A stretch of DNA of 64,000 nucleotides from Verrucomicrobiia bacterium (lineage in GTDB: Bacteria; Verrucomicrobiota; Verrucomicrobiia; Limisphaerales; JADLHS01), in assembly GCA_026125285.1 (NCBI GenBank), contig JAHCLO010000025.1, positions 1 to 64,000 on the forward strand, in the 5' to 3' direction. Under the pieces are notes generated by a model that did no database searches, had not been told where the DNA came from, and saw only the letters and a program-made list of their open reading frames with translations. The position numbers were made by a program, and so were the translations under genes. Of the stretch, positions 48,306-56,902 are shown piece by piece; the stretch's first letter is position 1, and each line of letters opens with the position of its first letter.

Positions 48306-49751
48306 ATGAGAGCAAAACCAAGAAAGTTGTTTAACGAGGCGCTGGCTTCGACCATTGCCATTTCCCTGCTCATCGTCGCACTTCTGGGTGCGCTTCCACT
48401 CATAAGCGCCCACGCGGCGGCCAGCACTCCCGCCGAAGCCCGCGCGATTGCCAAAGAGGCCTACATCTACGGCTACCCGATGGTGGACAGCTACCGGATC
48501 CAGCACGCCTACTTCGTGAACCAGCAAAGCCCCGAATACAAGGCGCCTTGGAACCAGCTCCGCAACATCCCGCGCGTCTTCACGCCCGAGGACAAGGCCA
48601 TTCAGACGCCGAATTCGGACACGCCCTATTCCTTCGTCGGACTCGACCTGCGCGCCGAGCCCATGGTCATTACCATCCCGCCAATTGAGAAGGAGCGCTA
48701 TTTCTCGGTTCAGTTGATTGACGCCTACACGCACAACTTCGCCTACCTCGGCAGCCGCACCACCGGTAACGGCGGCGGCAACTATCTGGTCGCCGGTCCG
48801 GGTTGGAAAGGCTCCAAGCCCAAGGGCATCGCGAAGGTGATCCGGTCGGAGACCGAACTGGTGTTCGCCCCGTTTCGCACGCAACTCTTCCAGCCGGGCG
48901 AGCTCGACAACGTCAAAAAAGTCCAGGCTGGCTACCAAGTGCAACCGCTCTCCGCCTTTCTCGGTAAAGCCGCGCTCACGTCCGCACCCGCGATTGATTT
49001 CATGCCGCCGCTCACGCCCGACCAGCAGAAGAGTTCCCTTGAATTCTTCAACCTCCTCAACTTCGCCCTGCAGTTCTGCCCGCCCCATCCCTCAGAAAAG
49101 CAATTGCTCGCCCGCTTCGCCAAGATCGGTGTGGGTGCCGGGAAGAAATTCGATGGCGCCAGCCTGACGCCCGAAATGCGGGACGCCATCGCCGGTGGGA
49201 TGGCGGACGCCTGGCAGCAATACGAGGCTTTCGTCAAAAACGAGGCCGCGCCCGGCAAGGTGACCAGCGGCGACATCTTCGGCACCCGGGATTACTTGAA
49301 GAACAACTACCTTTACCGGATGGCCGGCGCGGTGCTGGGCATCTATGGCAACTCGAAGGAGGAAGCCTTGTATCCCATGTATCGGACGGACGCCGCGGGC
49401 AAACCCTTGGACGCGGCGCAAAACCGTTACACCCTGCACTTCCAGCCGGGCCAGTTTCCACCCGTCAACGCGTTCTGGTCGCTGACGATGTATGAACTGC
49501 CGTCGAGCTTGCTGGTGGCCAACCCGCTCAACCGCTACCTGATCAACTCGCCGATGCTGCCCAACCTCAAAAAAGATACGGACGGAGGCCTGACGCTCTA
49601 CGTCCAGAGTGAATCACCGGGGGCGGACAAGGAAAGCAATTGGCTCCCCGCGCCGAAAGGGCCGTTCTGGTGCGCCCTCCGCCTCTACTGGCCGAAGCCC
49701 GAAGCCATGAACGGCACGTGGAAACAGCCCCCCATGCAGCAGGTGAAGTGA
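48306..49751 (+). CDS. DUF1254/DUF1214 exported protein (paralogue 1)
   Basis: The protein has 481 residues from ATG 48306 (signal peptide to AHA-AAS at about 38). DUF1254 is at about 40-180 (YGYPMVDSYRIQHAYFVNQ..., the N-S-D-T-P-Y substrate-like motif TPNSDTPYSFVGLDLRAEP, then YFSVQLIDAYTHNFAYLGSRTTG). The DUF1214 C-terminal beta region includes FPPVNAFWSLTMYELPSSLLVANPLNRYLI. The family has structures but no agreed function. It shares long identical DNA stretches with the gene at 51370 (105 and 87 bp). It lies 85 bp after the sulfatase. Confidence 0.9.
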   Translation: MRAKPRKLFNEALASTIAISLLIVALLGALPLISAHAAASTPAEARAIAKEAYIYGYPMVDSYRIQHAYFVNQQSPEYKAPWNQLRNIPRVFTPEDKAIQTPNSDTPYSFVGLDLRAEPMVITIPPIEKERYFSVQLIDAYTHNFAYLGSRTTGNGGGNYLVAGPGWKGSKPKGIAKVIRSETELVFAPFRTQLFQPGELDNVKKVQAGYQVQPLSAFLGKAALTSAPAIDFMPPLTPDQQKSSLEFFNLLNFALQFCPPHPSEKQLLARFAKIGVGAGKKFDGASLTPEMRDAIAGGMADAWQQYEAFVKNEAAPGKVTSGDIFGTRDYLKNNYLYRMAGAVLGIYGNSKEEALYPMYRTDAAGKPLDAAQNRYTLHFQPGQFPPVNAFWSLTMYELPSSLLVANPLNRYLINSPMLPNLKKDTDGGLTLYVQSESPGADKESNWLPAPKGPFWCALRLYWPKPEAMNGTWKQPPMQQVK

Positions 49752-49778
49752 ATCCACAACCGACGAAAAGCGATCAAT

Positions 49779-51302
49779 ATGAAAACACAACGCCCGCAAA
49801 CTTTCCTCGCCGCCGTCCTCGTGGGCGCGCTGGCGTTCACCACCACGGCGCAGGCGCAGACCTCGCCGAAGATGAAGATGACGACGGACATTCCGCCGCA
49901 GATCACCACGCCGGATTCCGTCGAGACCCGGCTGGGCACGCTCAAGTTCTTCGACGGCTTCCCGGACGACGCCACCGTCGAGAAGGTCTATGACAACCTC
50001 GATTTCTCGCGCGGCGTGCAGGCGTTCCTCACCGCCATGCCCGGCGCGTCGGTCTATGCCATTCGCGAGGGTCTGGGCAGCCTGGGCGCGGACAACCAGA
50101 CGGTGTTCATCGTGGAAACGCTGATGGACTCCAAATCGCTGTTTCTCACGCCGAACTCCGAGACGGTTTACAGCATGATGTGGCTCGACCTGAAGGAAGG
50201 CCCGCTGGTCATCGAGACGCCGCCGAACGTCCTTGGGATCATTGACGACCACTGGTTCAACTACGTCGGCGACGTGGGCAACGCCGGACCGGACCGCGGC
50301 AAGGGAGGAAAATTCCTGCTGCTGCCGCCCGGCTACAAAGGCGACGTGCCCGAGGGCTACTTCGTCTTCCGCTCGGCCACGTTCGGCAACGTCTTCTTCT
50401 GGCGCGGCTTCCTGGTAAACGGCGACCCCAAACCGGCTGTGGAATCCACCAAGAAATTCGCCAAGGTCTATCCGCTGGCGCAGGCGAGCAACCCGCCGCC
50501 GATGAAGTTCGTCAACATCTCCGGCAAGGCGTTCAACACAATTCATGCGAACGACTTCACGTTCTTCGAGGAGGTCAACCACATCGTGCAGGAAGAACCC
50601 AATGCGGCGTTGAACCCGGAAACGCTCGGCGTGCTGGCCGCCATTGGCATCGAGAAAGGCAAGCCCTTCGCCCCCAATGCGCGGATGAAGAAGATCCTCA
50701 CCGAGGCTGCGGCCGTGGGCAACGCCACCGCGCGGGCTATTGTCTTCAGGAGTCGCCTCAAGGACACGCCGCTCTTCCCGCACAGCGCGTGGAGCACGGC
50801 GTTCCCCGGCGGCAGCCACGAATTCCTCTCGCAGCCGGGCGTGCGCAACCTCGATGCGCGCACGTTCTTCTTCTACTACGCCACCGGCATCACGCCGGCC
50901 ATGGCCGCGAAGATGGTGGGCGTCGGCTCGCAATACGCCGTGGCGTTCGTCGATTCCCAGGGCAAGCCGCTCGATGGCAGCAAGACCTACAAGATTCATC
51001 TGCCGCCCAACGTCCCGGCCAAAAACTTCTGGTCGTTCGTCGTTTACGACAACCAGACGCGCTCGATGCTTCAGACCGACGCGCAGTTCCCGAGCATCGG
51101 CAGCCAGTCCAAAGGCATCGTCATCAACCCCGATACGTCGGTGGATATCTGGTTTGGCCCGACCGCACCGGCGGGACACGAGTCGAATTGGGTGCAGACC
51201 GTGCCCGGGAAAGGCTGGAACACCGTCCTGCGTCTCTACGGCCCGCTCCAGCCGTGGTTCGACCAGACCTGGAAACCCGGTGAGATCGAGCTGGTGAAGT
51301 GA
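49779..51302 (+). CDS. DUF1254/DUF1214 exported protein (paralogue 2, divergent)
   Basis: The protein has 507 residues with a signal peptide (MKTQRPQTFLAAVLVGALAFTTTAQA). DUF1254 part: FDGFPDDATVEKVYDNLDFSRGVQAFLTAMPGASVYAIREGL, LTPNSETVYSMMWLDLKEGP. DUF1214 part: HLPPNVPAKNFWSFVVYDNQTRSMLQTDAQFPSIGSQ. It is distant in sequence from its two neighbours and shows no identical DNA blocks with them, so it is an old paralogue lodged between two recently exchanged ones. Only 27 bp separate it from the preceding gene. Confidence 0.9.
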   Translation: MKTQRPQTFLAAVLVGALAFTTTAQAQTSPKMKMTTDIPPQITTPDSVETRLGTLKFFDGFPDDATVEKVYDNLDFSRGVQAFLTAMPGASVYAIREGLGSLGADNQTVFIVETLMDSKSLFLTPNSETVYSMMWLDLKEGPLVIETPPNVLGIIDDHWFNYVGDVGNAGPDRGKGGKFLLLPPGYKGDVPEGYFVFRSATFGNVFFWRGFLVNGDPKPAVESTKKFAKVYPLAQASNPPPMKFVNISGKAFNTIHANDFTFFEEVNHIVQEEPNAALNPETLGVLAAIGIEKGKPFAPNARMKKILTEAAAVGNATARAIVFRSRLKDTPLFPHSAWSTAFPGGSHEFLSQPGVRNLDARTFFFYYATGITPAMAAKMVGVGSQYAVAFVDSQGKPLDGSKTYKIHLPPNVPAKNFWSFVVYDNQTRSMLQTDAQFPSIGSQSKGIVINPDTSVDIWFGPTAPAGHESNWVQTVPGKGWNTVLRLYGPLQPWFDQTWKPGEIELVK

Positions 51303-51369
51303 ATGAGGTGTGTCCGCCATTTACTGGCCCCTGATTACTGACTACTGCTCAAACCTCACCAACAAAACC

Positions 51370-52776
51370 ATGAAACTAAAACTCCTGTTTATCCACGCCC
51401 TCGTCTGCGCCTTGGCCGCCACAACTGTTCCCTGTCGCGTGGCGGCCAGCACTCCCGCCGAAGCCCGCGCGATTGCCAAAGAGGCCTACATCTACGGCTA
51501 CCCGATGGTGGACAGCTACCGGATCCAGCACGCCTACTTCGTGAATCACGAAAGCCCGGAGTTCAAAGCGCCGTGGAATCAGCTCCGCAACATCCCGCGC
51601 GTCTTCACGCCGGAGGACAAGGCGGTGCCGGTGCCCAACTCGGACACGCCGTATTCCATGATCGGACTGGATCTGCGCGCCGAACCCATGGTCATTACCA
51701 TCCCGCCAATTGAGAAGGAGCGCTATTTCTCGGTTCAGTTGATTGACGCCTACACGCACAACTTCGCCTACGTGGGCAGTCGCACCACCGGCAACGAGGG
51801 CGGCAGCTACCTCATCGCCGGGCCAGGGTGGACTGGTGAAACTCCCAAGGGCGTGAAGCAAGTCATTCGCTGCGAGACCGAGTTGGGACTCGCTGTATTT
51901 CGCACCCAACTTTTCAAGCCCGATGACCTCGATAAAGTGAAGCAGGTCCAGGCGGGCTACCGGGTGCAAGCTCTCTCGTCCTTTCTCGGCCAGGCGGCGC
52001 CCAAAGCCGCGCCCCGGATTGACTTCATCACCCCACTCACGCCCGCCGCCGCGAAGACCTCGCCCGAATTCTTCACGGTCCTGAACTTCGTGCTTCAGTT
52101 CTGTCCGACCCATCCATCGGAGCAGGAACTGATGACGCGGTTTGCCAAAATCGGTGTGGGTGCCGGCAAGAACTTTGACGCCGGCCAGCTCGCGCCCGAA
52201 ATGCAAACGGCCATCGAACAAGGCATGGCCGATGCCTGGGCTGCTTTCGCCGGGGTGAAAGGACAATTCGATCGGAAGGAAGTGGTGGCCGGCGACGTGT
52301 TCGGCACGCGGGAGTATCTGAGGAACAATTACCTCTACCGCATGACCGCCGCGGTGCTCGGGATTTTTGGCAATTCCAAAGAGGAAGCCATGTATCCGAT
52401 GTATTCCGTGGATGCGGACGGGCAGAAGCTCGACGGATCCCGCCGCTACACGTTGCGCTTTGCGCCGGGCCAATTGCCGCCCGTCCATGCGTTCTGGTCG
52501 CTGACGATGTATGAACTGCCCTCGCAGTTGCTCGTGGCCAATCCGCTGAATCGCTATCTGCTCAACACGCCGATGTTGCCGCAGTTCAAGCTCGATGCCG
52601 ACGGCGGCCTGACGCTCTACGTTCAAAACGCATCCCCCGGCGAGGACAAGGAAACCAACTGGCTGCCCGCGCCGCCGGGCCCATTCTTCATGGCGCTGCG
52701 CCTTTACTGGCCGAAAACCGAAGCCATCGAAGGCAAGTGGGCCGCGCCCCCGGCGAAGCTCGAGCCGGCGAAATAG
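51370..52776 (+). CDS. DUF1254/DUF1214 exported protein (paralogue 3)
   Basis: The protein has 468 residues from ATG 51370 (signal peptide to about RVAA, residue 26). It is close to paralogue 1 over the whole length: YGYPMVDSYRIQHAYFVNHESPEFKAPWNQLRN, NSDTPYSMIGLDLRAEP, and C-terminal PPVHAFWSLTMYELPSQLLVANPLNRYLL. Two blocks are identical at the DNA level. It ends in TAG at 52774-52776. Role unknown; the duplication implies dosage or specificity variants of one envelope function. Confidence 0.9.
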   Translation: MKLKLLFIHALVCALAATTVPCRVAASTPAEARAIAKEAYIYGYPMVDSYRIQHAYFVNHESPEFKAPWNQLRNIPRVFTPEDKAVPVPNSDTPYSMIGLDLRAEPMVITIPPIEKERYFSVQLIDAYTHNFAYVGSRTTGNEGGSYLIAGPGWTGETPKGVKQVIRCETELGLAVFRTQLFKPDDLDKVKQVQAGYRVQALSSFLGQAAPKAAPRIDFITPLTPAAAKTSPEFFTVLNFVLQFCPTHPSEQELMTRFAKIGVGAGKNFDAGQLAPEMQTAIEQGMADAWAAFAGVKGQFDRKEVVAGDVFGTREYLRNNYLYRMTAAVLGIFGNSKEEAMYPMYSVDADGQKLDGSRRYTLRFAPGQLPPVHAFWSLTMYELPSQLLVANPLNRYLLNTPMLPQFKLDADGGLTLYVQNASPGEDKETNWLPAPPGPFFMALRLYWPKTEAIEGKWAAPPAKLEPAK

Positions 52777-52846
52777 CGAATCAACACGCAGGATCTCAAG
52801 TCACCAAATGCATCACTCAACAAATAAAAGAACAAAGGAACAGCAT

Positions 52847-53704
52847 ATGAAGATCATGAAACTGAAACTCAGCCCTCGCCTGTCGCTCGGCATTTCCTGC
52901 CTGGCCATCGGCGCACTCCTCACCGGCTGCGACAAACCGACCGACCCGAGCGCGAGCGCGACCAGCGACAGCCCAAAACAGCCCAATGCCACCATGAGCG
53001 TGCTCAACGACGGCGTTGGCGCCAAAGCCGGTCGCGTCGAAAACATGCACCTGACCCGCTTCATCGAAATCTTCTTCGCCCATCGCGACGCGAAGACCGG
53101 CAAACTGGTCGCCGAGTGCTACAACACCATGTTCACGTCCCAGGGCATCCCCGCGTCGAAAGACACCGCCCCGCAGGCGCTGGTCGAAGGCCTCGATTTC
53201 GCCAAGCTGAAGACCGATTACGGCGTTCTGGGCGCGTCGCTGAACGGTCCGAAACTCTGGACGTCCGACTGGACCGAGATCGACATTGGCGTGGAGCGGG
53301 AATTCAACGGCATCAAGGCCGCCTGGGTGGCCCAACTGAGCATGGGCGACAACGCCGGCGGGGTCTCCGAAACCACTCCCTACAAACCCACGCCGATTGC
53401 CCGGAAGAGCGGCGTGGGCTGGAACAAGGGCACCACGGTGATGCTGCTGGACGATGCGGAAGGCAACACCTGGATCTTGAAAGGGTTTCAAATGGGGCTC
53501 AAGCCGCAATACACCTACGAGCAATTCGTGGCCGCCGGACAAAGCCAGTTCAAAAAACTTCCCCCGGGCTGGAAGTTCCGGGTCAAGACGCTGGACCGGG
53601 ATTTGAACGAGAAGCCGGAAGGCGGTATGGCCACGATCATGGCGGACGAGTTCTTCAACGTCTATGACAAGACCGGACCGGGCATGAGCGACTACAAACC
53701 GTAA
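52847..53704 (+). CDS. lipoprotein of unknown function
   Basis: The protein has 285 residues from ATG 52847 with AAAGGA spaced before it (ATG 52808 upstream has no such site). Lipobox LTGC (Cys25). The mature chain has Ser/Thr-rich linkers, then FIEIFFAHRDAKTGKLVAECYNTMFTSQG and a DNAGGVSETTPYKPTP loop, with GNTWILKGFQMGLKPQYTYEQFV near the end. No family is recognised. It is one of the few genes in this cluster with a clear ribosome site. Confidence 0.75.
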   Translation: MKIMKLKLSPRLSLGISCLAIGALLTGCDKPTDPSASATSDSPKQPNATMSVLNDGVGAKAGRVENMHLTRFIEIFFAHRDAKTGKLVAECYNTMFTSQGIPASKDTAPQALVEGLDFAKLKTDYGVLGASLNGPKLWTSDWTEIDIGVEREFNGIKAAWVAQLSMGDNAGGVSETTPYKPTPIARKSGVGWNKGTTVMLLDDAEGNTWILKGFQMGLKPQYTYEQFVAAGQSQFKKLPPGWKFRVKTLDRDLNEKPEGGMATIMADEFFNVYDKTGPGMSDYKP

Positions 53705-53713
53705 TGACCGGAT

Positions 53714-53780
53714 GATTCGTTTGTGAACCACGCGGGCTGGTCCATGCCGGCCCGGCCATCGGCCCGGCCCGCGAATTCAC
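53714..53780. repeat. palindromic intergenic element, copy B
   Basis: Ten bases after the lipoprotein stop, GATTCGTTTGTGAACCACG begins an element with arms GCGGGC (53732-53737) and GCCCGC (53767-53772) flanking a longer inner inverted repeat GCCGGCCCGGCCATCGGC. It ends CGAATTCAC like copy A. At the co-varying stem position copy A has GTGGGC/GCCCAC and copy B has GCGGGC/GCCCGC. The inner loop differs in length and sequence. Confidence 0.8.
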
Positions 53781-53796
53781 CGACGAGTTTGAAGCC

Positions 53797-54978
53797 ATGA
53801 CAACCATTCGCACACGAATCCTCAGTGCTGCCGCCCTTCTGGGGGCGGCGGCGGTGACGACTGTTTGTGTCGCGCGCACCAACGACATGGCCGGTCCGTT
53901 GGCTGTTACCAACTCGCCCTCGCAGTTCCGCTCGGCCGAGGACGGCTGGCTGGATATCAGCGGGTTTATGGACCAGTCCTACGGGTTCGCTCCCATCGTG
54001 TTTCCGATTACCGAACCGGCGATCGGATACGGATTGGCCGGCGGGCTGGCGTTCGTTGACAAACCTCAAGGTGCGGCGGAGGCCGGGTTTGGCCGGCCCG
54101 ACATCACGGCCGTCGGTGGCATGTTCACCGAGAAAGGCGCGTGGGGCGTGGTGGCAGGCGATGTGCGGCACTGGCGGGACGACCGGCTCCAAACCCTCGT
54201 GGGTCTGGGCTACGCTTCCATCAATCTCGACTACTACGGCATCGGCGACGATCGCGCGTTGAGGAATCAGCCGCTGGATTACACCCTCGAACCGTTGGGC
54301 GGCGTGGCCCGGGCCAAATACCGCCTCGGTGATTCGTGCTGGTGGGCCGGGCTGGGGTACACCTTTGCCACCACCCGGGTGGAGTTTGACGCCCCATCAG
54401 GCACGCCCGGACTGCCGCCGTTCCAGCGCGATTCACAGGTCGGCGGCGTGACGCCGACGCTCAATTATGATTCGCGGAACAACCTCTTCACCCCGACACG
54501 CGGGACGTTTGCGGAGGCGACGGCGGGGTTGTTCAGCGAGGCGCTCGGCGGGGATGCTGAATTTCAGCGCGTCAGCCTGATCGCCATGCATTACGTGCCG
54601 CTGCACCCGAAACTGACGCTGGGCTTGCGCGGCGACGTCAACCTCAGCTTTGGCGACGTGCCCTTCTATCTGCGTCCCTTCGTCTATTTCCGCGGCGTGC
54701 AGGCGATGCGCTATCAGGGCGAGCATGTGGCCCAAGCCGAGGTGGAATTGCGCTGGCAACTCTGGAAGCGTTTCAGCCTGGTGGGGTTTGTCGGCGGTGG
54801 TGCGGCCGGGAACGACTTCGACCGCTACGAGAACTCGCGCAGCGTCGTGGCCGGCGGCACGGGCTTTCGCTACGAGTTGGCCCGCAAATACGGGCTCCAC
54901 ATGGGGCTGGACGTGGCGTTTGGACCGGATGAACCGATCCTTTATGTGCAGTTCGGCAGCGCGTGGTTGCGTCCCTGA
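53797..54978 (+). CDS. BamA/TamA-like outer-membrane beta-barrel protein
   Basis: The protein has 393 residues with a signal peptide. There are no POTRA repeats: the barrel begins at about 60 (MDQSYGFAPIVFPITEPAIGYGLAGGLAFVD). It contains the Omp85 barrel signatures GVTPTLNYDSRNNLFTPTRG and FVYFRGVQAMRYQGEHVAQAEVELRW (the latter resembling the VRGF/Y loop), and ends with a C-terminal strand FGSAWLRP. POTRA-less members are sometimes called surface antigen or 'BamA/TamA family'. Translocation activity is not assured without POTRAs. It follows palindromic element B. Confidence 0.82.
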   Translation: MTTIRTRILSAAALLGAAAVTTVCVARTNDMAGPLAVTNSPSQFRSAEDGWLDISGFMDQSYGFAPIVFPITEPAIGYGLAGGLAFVDKPQGAAEAGFGRPDITAVGGMFTEKGAWGVVAGDVRHWRDDRLQTLVGLGYASINLDYYGIGDDRALRNQPLDYTLEPLGGVARAKYRLGDSCWWAGLGYTFATTRVEFDAPSGTPGLPPFQRDSQVGGVTPTLNYDSRNNLFTPTRGTFAEATAGLFSEALGGDAEFQRVSLIAMHYVPLHPKLTLGLRGDVNLSFGDVPFYLRPFVYFRGVQAMRYQGEHVAQAEVELRWQLWKRFSLVGFVGGGAAGNDFDRYENSRSVVAGGTGFRYELARKYGLHMGLDVAFGPDEPILYVQFGSAWLRP

Positions 54979-55058
54979 ACCCAAAGGCCCCAGCGACGAT
55001 GAAGCTCACCTGAACAATCAACGAAAACACTCCGACACTCAAAACCTCCAAAAAACCT

Positions 55059-55316
55059 ATGAATGAAGACCGACAAGTGACCATTCACTATAACAATGGC
55101 AAGACGCTGAAACTCTCCTTCCCCGCGCAGATCCGCAATTCGTCAGCGGCCGTGTTGGAAGGGATGAAGAAGATCATGGAAGGCGACAAAATCGCCATCG
55201 AAGCGGAGGGAAGGCTCATCGTCGTTCCCTGGTCCAGCGTGCAACAGATCGAAGTCACCCCGGCGCCGGCGTCCCTGCCTTTCGGCGCGATCAAGAACGC
55301 CAAGGTGGTGGAATGA
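55059..55316 (+). CDS. small protein of unknown function
   Basis: The protein has 85 residues, cytoplasmic and without a signal peptide: ITIHYNN-type beta start (VTIHYNNGKTLKLSFPAQIRN), a helix (VLEGMKKIMEGDKIAIEAEGRLIVVPWSSVQQIEVTP). The pattern suggests a short beta-alpha-beta regulator domain such as those found beside metal or lipid genes, but no family is claimed. The leader is AC-rich without a Shine-Dalgarno sequence. Confidence 0.65.
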   Translation: MNEDRQVTIHYNNGKTLKLSFPAQIRNSSAAVLEGMKKIMEGDKIAIEAEGRLIVVPWSSVQQIEVTPAPASLPFGAIKNAKVVE

Positions 55317-55368
55317 CCGGTGGGTAAACCACAGATTCAGGAATCCCTGATTACCAATCAAAAATCAA

Positions 55369-55614
55369 ATGCCACTCGTCACTCGTCGCTTGCCACTGGT
55401 CCTGGGCCACGTGTTCGCGCTCGTGCTCCTCGCCGCGCTGGCGACGGGTTGCAGCGGCATCAATGCCAGCAAATCCTTTTCGCCGCTGGACTTCATCCTG
55501 CCGGGTCTGATGCAACACAGCCCGCCATCGCCAGTGATCCCGCTCCAAAACAACCCCGCGACTTTGCTGGCGCAAGCCAGCCACGGTCCGTCCAAGCACT
55601 TCCCAAACCCATAA
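55369..55614 (+). CDS. small lipoprotein
   Basis: The protein has 81 residues. Signal peptide with lipobox ATGC at about residue 28 (LGHVFALVLLAALATGCSG), followed by a short Pro/Asn-rich mature chain (SFSPLDFILPGLMQHSPPSP). It resembles tiny verrucomicrobial lipoproteins preceding SYLF genes. It is separated by only 12 bp from the SYLF gene. Function unknown. Confidence 0.7.
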   Translation: MPLVTRRLPLVLGHVFALVLLAALATGCSGINASKSFSPLDFILPGLMQHSPPSPVIPLQNNPATLLAQASHGPSKHFPNP

Positions 55615-55626
55615 CCCTGACAAGCA

Positions 55627-56301
55627 ATGAAACGACTCCTCACTCTGACTCTGACCCTGACGCTGGCTTTCGGCGCACAGGCCGGCCTGTTCGGTCCCAA
55701 GGGCGACAGCGACGCCGAGAAAAAAGCCAACATCCGCCAGCAGCGCGACGAGATGCTGGCGCAGCTTTGCGCCGCCAATCCGGCGATGAAAAGTGTCATC
55801 CAGCGAGCCGCCGGTTACGCCACTTTCAAAGAGGTGAATGTGAACCTCCTGTTGCTCGCCACCGCCAACGGATACGGCGTCGTGGTGGACAACAAAGCGC
55901 GCAAAGAAATTTTTATGCGCATGGGTTCGCTGGGCGGCGGGGTGGGCGCGGGCGTCAAGGACGTGCGCGTGATCTTCATTTTCCACGATCCGAAAGTGAT
56001 GAAGCAATTCGTCCAGGAAGGCTGGCAGTTTGGCGGCCAGGCGGACGCCGCGGCCAAATACCAGGACACCGGCATTTCGGCGGAGCAGAACGTAAAGGGC
56101 AACGTAAGTTTCCACGACGGCACGGTCGCCACCGGCAGTTCCACCGACATCCGGGCGGGCACCCAGAAGAGCGACACCACGGTCGCGGGCCTGACCACGC
56201 GCGGCGGCATGGAGATTTACCAGTTCACTGAGAGCGGCATTGCGCTGCAAGCCACGGTGGCTGGCACGAAGTACTGGCAAGATTCAAAGTTGAACCACTA
56301 A
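55627..56301 (+). CDS. SYLF/YSC84-domain lipid-binding exported protein
   Basis: The protein has 224 residues with a signal peptide (MKRLLTLTLTLTLAFGAQA). The YSC84-like domain is visible: AMKSVIQRAAGYATFKEVNVNLLLLATANGYGVVVDN, then GGGVGAGVKDVRVIFIFHDPKVMKQFVQEGWQFGGQADAAAK, a beta block, and TRGGMEIYQFTESGIALQATVAGTKYWQDSKLN. SYLF proteins bind phosphoinositides or acidic lipids in eukaryotes; bacterial roles are unclear. Fits the lipid/envelope theme of the cluster. Confidence 0.88.
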   Translation: MKRLLTLTLTLTLAFGAQAGLFGPKGDSDAEKKANIRQQRDEMLAQLCAANPAMKSVIQRAAGYATFKEVNVNLLLLATANGYGVVVDNKARKEIFMRMGSLGGGVGAGVKDVRVIFIFHDPKVMKQFVQEGWQFGGQADAAAKYQDTGISAEQNVKGNVSFHDGTVATGSSTDIRAGTQKSDTTVAGLTTRGGMEIYQFTESGIALQATVAGTKYWQDSKLNH

Positions 56302-56323
56302 AACAACCCGAACACATACTGAT

Positions 56324-56869
56324 ATGAAAACCTCTATCCTCTCATCCCCTCCCATGAAACCAGTTCTCTGCTCCCTCGCCATCCTCGCGGCTGCGCTCCT
56401 GTTCCAAGGCTGCGCTTCCACCCCCAAGCAGGCGGCGCCGGCCTCGCCGGATGAAGCCCGCGCCTATTTCGAGGTGCTCCGCTCCGACTTCAACGCGGGC
56501 AAGATTCGCGCGCTCAATGAGGTGATGAAACTCACCGTCACCGAGGCGGACAAGTTCTGGCCGATTTACCGCAACTACGAGCGGGACCTGGCGGCGGTCG
56601 GCGACCGCAAGCTGGCGCTGGTCGTCGAGTTCATGCGCCATCACAATGCCGGCACACTGACCGATCAGAACTCCCGCGAGTTGGCGGCGCGGTGGCTGCA
56701 AAATGTCCAGGACCGGCTGGAACTGTGGAAGAAATATCACCAGCAGATGAGTGAAGCTGTGTCGCCGGTTCGGGCCGCGCAGTTCCTTCAGGTCGAGAAC
56801 CAGATGGCGATTTTCGTGGACCTGAGCATCGCCTCGGAGATGCCTTTGATTGACGCCGCACCCAAATGA
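56324..56869 (+). CDS. lipoprotein with helical periplasmic domain
   Basis: The protein has 181 residues. Two candidate starts (56324 and 56354) both keep the lipobox FQGC. The mature chain is helical: SPDEARAYFEVLRSDFNAGKIRALNEVMKLTVTEADKFWPIYRNYERDLAAVGDRKLALVVEFM, with FWPIYRNYERDL reminiscent of LTxxQ-type or transcriptional-regulator anchors. It pairs with the SYLF gene 22 bp upstream. Unknown function. Confidence 0.72.
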   Translation: MKTSILSSPPMKPVLCSLAILAAALLFQGCASTPKQAAPASPDEARAYFEVLRSDFNAGKIRALNEVMKLTVTEADKFWPIYRNYERDLAAVGDRKLALVVEFMRHHNAGTLTDQNSRELAARWLQNVQDRLELWKKYHQQMSEAVSPVRAAQFLQVENQMAIFVDLSIASEMPLIDAAPK

Positions 56870-56902
56870 TTGCTCCGGACTCGTTGCCCAGGTTGTGACA
56901 TT

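Noticed and set aside
49614..51320. 568-codon minus-strand frame opposite DUF1254 paralogue 2
   Set aside because: The plus-strand gene has a signal peptide and family motifs; the antisense frame has none.
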